The notes below the pieces were generated by a model, which saw only the letters and a list, made by a program, of their open reading frames with translations, did no database searches and was not told where the DNA came from. The position numbers and the translations under genes were made by a program. Source: a virus. From it: a stretch of 27,075 nt of DNA. The stretch spans positions 1 to 27,075 of IMG/VR virus record IMGVR_UViG_3300042516_004714. One strand, written 5' to 3'. Position 1 is the stretch's first letter. Every line of letters starts with the position of its first letter. Positions 20,710 through 27,075 of this stretch are shown here, piece after piece.

Positions 20710-21441
20710 ATGGCTCAAAAGACAACAAATACTACTTTTAATATTAATATTCCTTCTACACCCTTAAATGTAGGAGAAAAATTAATATTTAAATTCCAAA
20801 TGGAGGGAAATACTACAGGTAGTTTTACTGCTTCTTTAGGAACGGGCACTTTAAAAGTATCTTCATTAGCTGCTTCTTTAGGTTATGCTTCAACTCCTAC
20901 TTCTTATTTTAGTAGTGCTTCCATTGCTACTGGTTCTAACAATAATGAAATTGTTTTTTCTCCTGGTGTGAGTGGATTTCATGGGGGAAATTATATATTT
21001 GTACCAAATCCATTATCTGGTTCTACAAGTACTTTGTATGATGAATACGGGGATGTTGATTATAACTTTACTATTAATCCTTCTGATATAATATTAGTAT
21101 ACTTATCAGATAATACTTTTGTAGAAGCAAGAGTATTAGGAGTAACTACCCAATTAGGATTACTACGTGTGAGACTAGATATCGAATTATCTGCTACACT
21201 AAAATCAGAAATAGCAAACCAAACATATACTCGCTTTTTAGTATTATCTCGACGACAAGATGAAACAAATGTAATATTATCTTTTACAAAACGAGCTGGA
21301 AAAACATCATATGGGTTTTTAATACCTGATAATATATCTCCTGCTGTTTTAGCAAACATTGATACTATTACTCGTGAAGTAAAACAAAAACTACTTAATG
21401 ATCAGCCAGCAATAGATAACATTAACGGCGGAAGTTTCTAA
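20710..21441 (+). CDS. tail/baseplate structural protein, 243 aa
   Basis: It starts MAQKTTNTTFNINIPSTPLN, ten bases after the large gene. The protein is Ser/Thr/Gly-rich and beta-strand-rich throughout the first 150 residues (GSFTASLGTGTLKVSSLAAS), with a more conserved-looking C-terminal part (SDIILVYLSDNTFVEARVLG, FLVLSRRQDETNVILSFTKR) ending in an acidic-helical tail. This style fits a fibre or decoration protein. No named family is recognised. Its end is followed by a late-class box. Confidence 0.75.
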   Translation: MAQKTTNTTFNINIPSTPLNVGEKLIFKFQMEGNTTGSFTASLGTGTLKVSSLAASLGYASTPTSYFSSASIATGSNNNEIVFSPGVSGFHGGNYIFVPNPLSGSTSTLYDEYGDVDYNFTINPSDIILVYLSDNTFVEARVLGVTTQLGLLRVRLDIELSATLKSEIANQTYTRFLVLSRRQDETNVILSFTKRAGKTSYGFLIPDNISPAVLANIDTITREVKQKLLNDQPAIDNINGGSF

Positions 21442-21447
21442 ATTTAA

Positions 21448-21456
21448 CATATTTAT
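21448..21456 (+). promoter_or_regulatory. CATATTTAT promoter-like box (late class)
   Basis: CATATTTAT ends 20 bases before ATG 21477, the first gene of the adhesin group. Confidence 0.5.
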
Positions 21457-21476
21457 AGTATATACAATAGAAAACT

Positions 21477-22139
21477 ATGGCAATTTTAAATCCTACAACA
21501 ATAACTGTAGATGCAATATTAACCACGAAAGGCCGTGAATTATTGGCTCGCAATGACGGCTCATTTCAAATCACTCAATTTGCTTTAGCTGATGATGAAA
21601 TTGATTATACCTTATATAATCCAAATCACCCATCAGGATCAGCATATTATGGTGAAGCAATTGAAAATACTCCTGTATTAGAAGCTATTCCAAACGAATC
21701 ACAAGTAATGCGTTACAAATTAGTAACTTTACCTCGTGGCACTTCTAAATTACCAGTAATTAACTTAGGATATAATAGTATTACTTTACGCCAAGGTGCT
21801 TCATTAACTATTACTCCACAAACACTTAACTATTTAGGTGCTACAAGTACATTTGAAGCAAACGGTTACACAGCTACAATTGCCGATTCTCGTTTAGTAT
21901 CTACATTTACAGGTACAGGTATTACAACAACTGAACCAACAGGTAACCTTAACACAACTACAGGTACTGTATTGTCTGTAACTCAAGTTGGTACTTCATT
22001 TACAATTACAGGTACTACAATTAATACATTATTTGGTTCTACACTAACACAATTAACTACAACATTTACTGTAATTGGTAGAGATAGTGGTGCTAGAATC
22101 ACTATTCCTTTGAATATTCAAAAAGTATCAACAATCTAA
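21477..22139 (+). CDS. virion structural protein of the ILTTKGRELLA family
   Basis: The 220-residue protein opens with VDAILTTKGRELLARNDGSF, then QITQFALADDEIDYTLYNPN. This N-terminal block recurs in structural proteins of many uncultured aquatic phages, in my recollection, and I treat it as a family signature with no known function. The second half is Thr-rich and strand-rich (TSTFEANGYTATIADSRLVS, GTGITTTEPTGNLNTTTG), like a small surface domain. It has its own late-class box and starts the group of surface-type proteins. The N-terminus may attach to the baseplate while the C-terminus is exposed. Confidence 0.75.
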   Translation: MAILNPTTITVDAILTTKGRELLARNDGSFQITQFALADDEIDYTLYNPNHPSGSAYYGEAIENTPVLEAIPNESQVMRYKLVTLPRGTSKLPVINLGYNSITLRQGASLTITPQTLNYLGATSTFEANGYTATIADSRLVSTFTGTGITTTEPTGNLNTTTGTVLSVTQVGTSFTITGTTINTLFGSTLTQLTTTFTVIGRDSGARITIPLNIQKVSTI

Positions 22140-22147
22140 TTTAACAT

Positions 22148-23161
22148 ATGTCATTCGTAAGATACAACCCAGAAGACTCAGTAATTAGTTCAGAAACCGT
22201 AATACGTGGTTTTTGGAGTGGAGATGTAAATGCAAATTCAAGTAATTTTGTTAGCCAAAGCACAACATCTGAATATTATTTAGATGTCTATAATGGTATC
22301 CCTTCCTTATCAAGTTCTGCTGTTCAATTCAGTATTCAATTTGGTAATCTATTTGGATCTGGATCTGCATTGATTAATGCAAATGTTCCTACAGGAGGAT
22401 ATACTCCATCACGTGTTGTATATGGAGAATATAGAAATTTAGTTTACGGGACTGAAACAGTAAACTTTAGTTTTGATAACAGTGCTACTACTGCAAGCCA
22501 AATATTTGTACTTAACTTTGCTCGTAACCGCTATAAAGAATCTTTACAACCAGGTTCTTTTAATTTAGCTTTAAAAAGCGGAAGCAGTATTATCTACTTA
22601 ACAGACGATAGTGGTACTACAAATTTAACTCGCTTTATTGGTGAAAATGAAGTATATTATGTAATTAGTGGTAGTAATGGTACTGGATATAATGCCGCTG
22701 CCTCTGCTTCTTACTATGGAATGATGTTCCCTGACCTTAATGTTATTGTATTAAATGCAACTTCAGGTTCAGCAACTTCTTTACTACCTTATATTACTGG
22801 TTCTGCAAATATGAATCAGAGTACTTCATCAGCAAGTTTTAATACATTAGGATTATATAACTCAATTGTAAGTGGATCTGTAACAAGTAGCTTTACTTTA
22901 CAATCATCTGAAACTGTTTCTTCACGTTATTTCTTTACAAGAGTAAAGAATAGTGAATTTAACTATACAACAAACCCATCTATTATAGATGCAAATGGTA
23001 ACTTGCTATATACTACATTGATTGATAATCCTCAAACATTCCCTACTGCTGTAGGTATGTATAATGATAACAATGAATTGTTAGCTATAGCTAAATTAAG
23101 TCAACCATTGACAAAAGATTTTACTAAAGAAGCCTTGATTAGAATCAAATTAGACTATTAA
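22148..23161 (+). CDS. tail surface protein, 337 aa, paralogue of its downstream neighbours
   Basis: MSFVRYNPEDSVISSETVIR begins the protein. The middle (IFVLNFARNRYKESLQPGSF, then NLALKSGSS) shares the pattern xxNxxxxGxxLPGxFxL with the 542-residue neighbour (NQGVFGNKILPGNFQI), so the two have a common domain. The last about 75 residues (RVKNSEFNYTTNPSIIDANG, then AVGMYNDNNELLAIAKLSQP) match the small protein at 26664 (KSSDYNLSYNPTLVSG, QIGLYSDSDELLAVAKLGKP). The protein is therefore a central domain plus a mobile C-terminal domain. Likely an adhesin or its adaptor. Confidence 0.75.
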   Translation: MSFVRYNPEDSVISSETVIRGFWSGDVNANSSNFVSQSTTSEYYLDVYNGIPSLSSSAVQFSIQFGNLFGSGSALINANVPTGGYTPSRVVYGEYRNLVYGTETVNFSFDNSATTASQIFVLNFARNRYKESLQPGSFNLALKSGSSIIYLTDDSGTTNLTRFIGENEVYYVISGSNGTGYNAAASASYYGMMFPDLNVIVLNATSGSATSLLPYITGSANMNQSTSSASFNTLGLYNSIVSGSVTSSFTLQSSETVSSRYFFTRVKNSEFNYTTNPSIIDANGNLLYTTLIDNPQTFPTAVGMYNDNNELLAIAKLSQPLTKDFTKEALIRIKLDY

Positions 23162-23164
23162 TGC

Positions 23165-24793
23165 ATGTCTTCATTCAAACAGTTAAGCAGATCAGACGTT
23201 ACAGTTGTAGCAAACCAAGCTAACAAACAATGGACTTTACCTTATTGTCCATACCCTACTTCATCTGACTATTTAACTATATATAAAGGCACAAACGTTA
23301 CAGGTGCTTTTTCTGCAGATAATGATCCTGTTACTGAAGGTGAGTATGAACGCTTAGTTTATGCTCAAATAAACCAGATGTTCTATCAGGTTTATACTGC
23401 TTCATTGAATACCAGTTCATTAATGTTTACCTTAAACAATTATGAATCTGCTTCTCAACAACGCCCTACATCTTCTTATTTTATCTATAATGATAATGAT
23501 AGACTAGTTCAAACTTTCCCTACTGGTGCTAATGAAGGGATTAGAGTTGTAGCCACCAACCAAGGAGTATTTGGTAATAAAATACTACCAGGAAATTTTC
23601 AAATATCTTCCTCAGCGTACAATATTAAAGATGACAGCTATGGAAACTTATATGACTATTCCGGAAGTAAAACACACGTTGGAAACATATATTATGCTCA
23701 AGGATTAGCAATAGTTACTAATCAAGATTATCAATTAATGTTTCCTCTACCTCCACTAGCTAAAAATGATAGTGGAAATTTTTTAACTACAGACACACCA
23801 AAAACAATTTCAACATTTCTTAACGATGATGGAAGAAGTGGAACCTTACTTACAGGCTCAATTGTGTTATCAGGTAGTGCTTCTGATTTGATTTATTGGT
23901 CAACAGGAAGTAACGGTACTGTTATTTTAACTACTACTGTAGCTGGTACTTATACTATTTATTATACTATAGGAGCTCAAGTTACTGGTTCTTGTCCTAC
24001 TACTTTAAGAAGTAATAAAGCAAAAATTATTGCTACTGTAGCGGAACCAACTACAACTACCACTACAACAACTACTACAACAACTACTAGTACGACTACC
24101 ACCACTACAACAGTACCAACAACTACTAGTACGACTACCACCACTACAACAGTACCAACAACTACTACAACAACTACTAGTACGACAACAACTACAACAA
24201 CCTGTGCTCCACAAAATGCACAAAGTATGTATTATGATTATGATACAGGATTACCTAGAATGTTTGGAACTAGTTCTGCTGATGCTGCATGTAATTTATT
24301 AGTTAGTGCTTCTACTGTATATTATACTTCATCATTAGCACTTACTAATGGTACGCCTTTATATTATGATGAATGCCTTACTATACCTATAACAGCTAGT
24401 GCTTATACAACTTCTTCTCAACAATATTTTAAAATTGGTCCGTATTATGTAAATTTTGAAACTAATGGATATGTTGTAAGGGATGTAACAGTTTGTACTT
24501 CTCCCACTACAACAACTACTACTAGTACGACTACAACTACTACAACAGCAGATCCATATTATTACTATTCAGTTAGTAAATTTGATTGTGGATCATCATG
24601 TGCTTATGTATCACCAGATTTAGTGGCTAGATCAAGTACTCCTTTATCAACAATTGATGGTGTTTACTATAAACCTTTAGGTTCATTTACTTATCAAATC
24701 CAAAATGAAATTACACCGGCACCTATGTCATTTGATATTAGTTTAGATGGTGCTCCATCAAATGCTAATTGTATATCTGCTTGTAGTCTTTAA
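23165..24793 (+). CDS. modular adhesin with poly-threonine linkers, 542 aa
   Basis: Domains in order: N-terminal fold shared with the 22148 protein (residues about 1-195; EGEYERLVYAQINQMFYQVY, NQGVFGNKILPGNFQISSSA); an Ig/cadherin-like domain about 196-290 (PLAKNDSGNFLTTDTPKTIS, NGTVILTTTVAGTYTIYYTI); a Thr-rich linker 296-346 with scattered S, V and P; a globular domain about 347-447 bounded by Cys (CAPQN, then VTVC); a second Thr linker 448-461; and a C-terminal domain of about 80 residues with four Cys (DCGSSCAY, NCISACSL). Thr-rich linkers are typical sites of O-glycosylation in surface proteins. Two glycosyltransferase-like genes follow. No chaperone is seen. Confidence 0.8.
   Translation: MSSFKQLSRSDVTVVANQANKQWTLPYCPYPTSSDYLTIYKGTNVTGAFSADNDPVTEGEYERLVYAQINQMFYQVYTASLNTSSLMFTLNNYESASQQRPTSSYFIYNDNDRLVQTFPTGANEGIRVVATNQGVFGNKILPGNFQISSSAYNIKDDSYGNLYDYSGSKTHVGNIYYAQGLAIVTNQDYQLMFPLPPLAKNDSGNFLTTDTPKTISTFLNDDGRSGTLLTGSIVLSGSASDLIYWSTGSNGTVILTTTVAGTYTIYYTIGAQVTGSCPTTLRSNKAKIIATVAEPTTTTTTTTTTTTTSTTTTTTTVPTTTSTTTTTTTVPTTTTTTTSTTTTTTTCAPQNAQSMYYDYDTGLPRMFGTSSADAACNLLVSASTVYYTSSLALTNGTPLYYDECLTIPITASAYTTSSQQYFKIGPYYVNFETNGYVVRDVTVCTSPTTTTTTSTTTTTTTADPYYYYSVSKFDCGSSCAYVSPDLVARSSTPLSTIDGVYYKPLGSFTYQIQNEITPAPMSFDISLDGAPSNANCISACSL
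24050..24202 (+). repeat. threonine-codon minisatellite with a 39-base unit
   Basis: The stretch is built almost only from ACN codons. The unit from ACTACTAG to the next one is 39 bases (starts 24083 and 24122; 13 residues with the pattern Thr-Ser-Thr and Val-Pro). A degenerate third copy follows. A second, shorter Thr-codon run lies at 24506-24547. Confidence 0.85.
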
Positions 24794-24835
24794 TGAATAA
24801 TTTGGAATTATAAATTCAATTACTTATATTAGGTT

Positions 24836-25792
24836 ATGAAAAATCTACGCTATATTTGTGTACAACCTCGCCTACTTTACTATGCTTGGCAGGTTGAAGT
24901 AATGATTAATAATTTCATAAAACATGGAATTAACCCAAACAACATTGATATTCTTGTCGCTTGGAATCCTAATGACCTAACCACATCAGTACAAGCTAAT
25001 GTTGATGCTTGGGATAAACTAGCGGCATATTATAGTTCGGTTCGTTTTTTCTTTTATCAAGATACTAGACAACAACCCATATATTATATTTCGTCTGTAC
25101 GCCCCAATATATTAAAACAACACTTTAAAGCGCATCCTGAACTGGAATCTGAGGCGATCTTCTATCATGATTGTGATATTGTATTTACCCAAACACCTAA
25201 TTGGAATCAATTTTTAAATGACAATATTTGGTATTTAAGTAATACAAATTCATACATTAACTATGATTATATTAAATCTAAAGGAATTGATGTGTACTAT
25301 CAAATGTGTAGTATTGTTGGAATGGAACTTATAGTTCCCCAACTAATGAATTCTAATTCAGGTGGTGCACAATATATAATGAAAAATATTAATCATTCCT
25401 ATTGGAATAAAGTTGAAAAAGATAGTGAACAATTATTCTACCAAATTACTCAGCTTAATAATCAGAAAAAAATAGCTGACCCAACATACCATGAACTTCA
25501 GATTTGGTGTGCTGATATGTGGGCTGTTCTTTGGAATGGATGGATGTTAGGAAACGAAACTAAAGTAGTACCTGAAATGAATTTTAGTTGGGCTACTGAT
25601 CCAAAACACAGATGGGAAGAAACAACTATATTTCACAATGCTGGTGTAACAGGAACAGGAAAACATTTTTACAAAGGGATATATCAACAACAACTACCAT
25701 ATAATATTGAGGATACATTTGATGAACAATTTTGTTCTAAATTATATTTTAATGAAATTAAAGAAACTGCTACTAAATCATGTCTGATTTAA
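24836..25792 (+). CDS. glycosyltransferase-like protein with a DxD motif
   Basis: The 318-residue protein (MKNLRYICVQPRLLYYAWQV) has an alpha/beta pattern of a GT-A type nucleotide-sugar enzyme: an N-terminal VEVMINNFIKHGINP helix, IDILVAWNP strand, and EAIFYHDCDIVFTQTPNW at residues 106-123. The HDCD includes a D-x-D (112-114), where GT-A enzymes bind the metal and sugar nucleotide. A later conserved-looking stretch (ADMWAVLWNGWMLGNETKVV, TTIFHNAGVTGTGKHFYKG) would bear the acceptor side. The family is not named; the call rests on fold pattern. Direct neighbour of the Thr-rich adhesin gene and overlapped by a second such gene, so modification of that adhesin is a plausible role. Confidence 0.65.
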   Translation: MKNLRYICVQPRLLYYAWQVEVMINNFIKHGINPNNIDILVAWNPNDLTTSVQANVDAWDKLAAYYSSVRFFFYQDTRQQPIYYISSVRPNILKQHFKAHPELESEAIFYHDCDIVFTQTPNWNQFLNDNIWYLSNTNSYINYDYIKSKGIDVYYQMCSIVGMELIVPQLMNSNSGGAQYIMKNINHSYWNKVEKDSEQLFYQITQLNNQKKIADPTYHELQIWCADMWAVLWNGWMLGNETKVVPEMNFSWATDPKHRWEETTIFHNAGVTGTGKHFYKGIYQQQLPYNIEDTFDEQFCSKLYFNEIKETATKSCLI

Positions 25793-26652
25793 AAATATTA
25801 AAAGCTACTTACGGTGGGGTTGATTGTACTTCTCAAATACAATCCAAAGTAAACGGAAATAAACTTATAATTCGTTCTGGTAACGATATTATAGGAGATA
25901 CCCAACCAGGAACTGTAAAATATTTAGAAATACAAATAGAACACGAAGGTGAAATTTCCGATCATAAAACTAAAGAACATAATTTATTTGTATTCCCTAA
26001 ATCAAAAACTAATAAACTAGGAATATTTTATTCAAACAACAATACCCCCTCTATATACCCAGCAATTCAAGCTTCTTTAAAATCAATTCAAAAAGCTGCT
26101 GAAGGTAAAGCAGATGTTTTAACTTGTATGTGGCAACATGAACCACAAAATCCATTTCCTGAATTTATTGCTTGGACTCATACTTCTAGTCACTTAAATC
26201 AGTTATTGCAAGTGATGCAGTTGCTTTATCAAGCAAGAGAAATACATAATTACAAATATGTTTCATTTTTAGAACACGATGTATTATACCCAGAAGGTTA
26301 TTTTGATTTTCCTGATTTTGAAGAAGGATGTGTAATAACTAATATGAATTATATGGGTATTAATGTTGATGGGTTTCAACCATTAGGACAGCGTGATGAA
26401 CCATTTCATCAAATGACTATGAGGTTTGATGAAGCTATTAAACATTGTGAATCTATACTTGCAAATGCTTTAATTAGAAATGCTGGATTGATTGAGCCTC
26501 AAAATATTGTTAGGAAACAATGGAATTGTATAAATCCACCTATCCATATCAATCACGGTAAACATTTTACTTCTCATTTTAGTATATATACAAAAAATGT
26601 ATATATAAACCATGACTATTGGGGTGAACACAAAAATGTTTGGCCCTTCTAA
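25780..26652 (+). CDS. two-domain protein: DUF3395-like N-terminus plus glycosyltransferase-like domain
   Basis: The 290-residue protein overlaps its neighbour by 13 bases. Residues 3-57 (LKILKATYGGVDCTSQIQSK, then NGNKLIIRSGNDIIGDTQPG, KYLEIQIEHEGE) resemble the DUF3395 domain found at the end of DnaJC11-type proteins: I-x-x-A-x-Y-G, DxT, L-I-I, GD-x-x-PG, K-x-L-x-I. Residues about 78-280 form a GT-A-like domain (NYKYVSFLEHDVLYPEGYFD; EHD at 165-167 in place of DxD). The DUF3395-like domain may bind glycans or protein; I did not test it. Together with the preceding gene this gives a pair of sugar-transfer enzymes in the tail cassette. Confidence 0.6.
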   Translation: MSDLKILKATYGGVDCTSQIQSKVNGNKLIIRSGNDIIGDTQPGTVKYLEIQIEHEGEISDHKTKEHNLFVFPKSKTNKLGIFYSNNNTPSIYPAIQASLKSIQKAAEGKADVLTCMWQHEPQNPFPEFIAWTHTSSHLNQLLQVMQLLYQAREIHNYKYVSFLEHDVLYPEGYFDFPDFEEGCVITNMNYMGINVDGFQPLGQRDEPFHQMTMRFDEAIKHCESILANALIRNAGLIEPQNIVRKQWNCINPPIHINHGKHFTSHFSIYTKNVYINHDYWGEHKNVWPF

Positions 26653-26659
26653 TATTTAT
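26651..26659 (+). promoter_or_regulatory. AATATTTAT box 4-5 bases before an ATG
   Basis: AATATTTAT overlaps the preceding stop codon. ATATTC then leads to ATG 26664, so only 4 bases lie between the box and the start, as at 12273. Confidence 0.4.
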
Positions 26660-26663
26660 ATTC

Positions 26664-26975
26664 ATGCCAGCAGTAGTACATACCGGATCCTTTGTAATGT
26701 CATTCAAAAACGAACACACCGTTTATGAAAATGAAGTGCGCTGCTTAGTAAAATCAAGTGATTATAATTTATCTTATAATCCTACTCTAGTATCAGGTAG
26801 TTATTTTAGTGGTTCTTTAAAAGGATTCGCTACTAGCGAAAGTTTCTACACTTACGCTACCCAAATCGGTTTATATAGTGACAGCGATGAATTGTTAGCT
26901 GTGGCTAAATTAGGCAAACCAATTATGATGTCTCCCGATACAGATATGACTTTTATTGTAAAATATGATATCTAA
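26664..26975 (+). CDS. stand-alone copy of an adhesin C-terminal domain, 103 aa
   Basis: The start is ATG 26664 (MPAVVHTGSFVMSFKNEHTV), which directly follows the late-class box; the in-frame ATG at 26640 lies inside the preceding gene. The product matches the C-terminal about 75 residues of the 22148 protein in order and spacing (SSDYNLSYNPTLVSG, then YATQIGLYSDSDELLAVAKL, GKPIMMSP). The DNA matches too: a 26-base run at 23073-23098 differs at two positions from 26888-26913. The gene may supply an extra copy of this domain to a fibre tip. It ends by overlapping the GIY-YIG gene. Confidence 0.7.
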   Translation: MPAVVHTGSFVMSFKNEHTVYENEVRCLVKSSDYNLSYNPTLVSGSYFSGSLKGFATSESFYTYATQIGLYSDSDELLAVAKLGKPIMMSPDTDMTFIVKYDI

Positions 26976-27075
26976 ATGGAAAAGCTGGGATGAAATAAAC
27001 CCAGAAAAATATTTTGGTTTTGTTTATAAAATAACTAATCTAAAAACTGGAAAGTTTTACGTTGGTAAAAAAGTG
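26965..27075 (+). CDS. GIY-YIG nuclease-like protein, 5' part
   Basis: The frame from ATG 26965 overlaps the preceding stop by 11 bases and is open to the window edge (37 codons). It reads MISKWKSWDEINPEKYFGFV, then YKITNLKTGKFYVGKKV. The F-V-Y-K-I-T-N and K-F-Y-V-G-K pairs are the two signature strands of the GIY-YIG nuclease domain, here as FVY and YVG, with the spacing expected. Such free-standing genes in phages are often homing endonucleases; others are host-DNA degrading enzymes. Only the N-terminal third is visible. Confidence 0.75.
   Translation, partial: MISKWKSWDEINPEKYFGFVYKITNLKTGKFYVGKKV

Noticed and set aside
24005-24223. Cys/Ser-rich open frame on the - strand
   Set aside because: It is the reverse reading of the threonine minisatellite, not a gene.
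1-27075. Use of an alternative genetic code with TAG as an amino acid
   Set aside because: Only the 253-459 gene has an in-frame TAG; at least five other genes end with TAG in plausible positions, one of them just before a terminator.
1-27075. CRISPR array, rRNA or insertion sequence
   Set aside because: No regularly spaced repeats with unique spacers, no rRNA-like sequence and no transposase were seen; the only tandem repeats are protein-coding (AT-hooks, threonine linker).

Overview
This window is a piece of a large tailed-phage genome with a contractile, T4-type tail plan. I infer that it comes from a phage of a Bacteroidota (Flavobacteriia-like) host. The sequence is AT-rich and every credible gene lies on the + strand. 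Most starts follow an A-rich leader with no Shine-Dalgarno sequence, a Bacteroidota habit. A TAnnTT-type element recurs just upstream of starts and resembles the Bacteroidota -7 box. Positions 5525-5773 encode a small lipoprotein. The tail proteins look like those of uncultured aquatic myoviruses; that is recognition from memory, not a search.

Layout. 1-1430: a run of very small genes, one with an in-frame amber codon. 1431-1893: a non-coding stretch with a perfect palindrome, a cluster of ACTAC/GTAGT motifs and long T-tracts. 1894-3106: a small membrane protein followed by two AT-hook DNA-binding proteins, the second built from an exact 29-residue repeat. 3189-6065: accessory genes, several separated by a stem-loop that runs straight into a TATATTCACG box, similar to the PeSL (promoter early stem-loop) cassettes of T4-type phages. 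6066-6385: a GC-rich, strongly folding segment and a non-coding stretch. 6386-8591: small genes, including a T5orf172 (GIY-YIG-like) protein, with a terminator and a G-rich block between them. 8647-9420: a T4 gp55-like late sigma factor.

9449-27075 is the tail and baseplate module. It holds a gp5-like hub/spike protein, a coiled-coil membrane-associated protein, a gp25-like protein, a gp6/J-like wedge protein, a GH19 endolysin, a DNRLRE-like protein, a 1246-residue baseplate or fibre protein, and several repeated-fold surface proteins. One of these surface proteins carries poly-threonine linkers. Two glycosyltransferase-like genes follow it directly, then a stand-alone copy of an adhesin C-terminal domain and the start of a GIY-YIG nuclease gene.

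How the parts may fit together (inference): the host polymerase reads the stem-loop/TATATTCACG cassettes early; the AT-hook proteins coat or regulate AT-rich DNA; the gp55-like factor then turns on the tail genes through an ATATTTAT box found 5 to about 21 bases upstream of several tail-gene starts; and the two glycosyltransferase-like enzymes may decorate the threonine-rich adhesin. The least expected elements are the glycosylation cassette, the two classes of promoter-to-start spacing (some so short that the mRNA may be leaderless), the AT-hook pair, and the structured non-coding segments.
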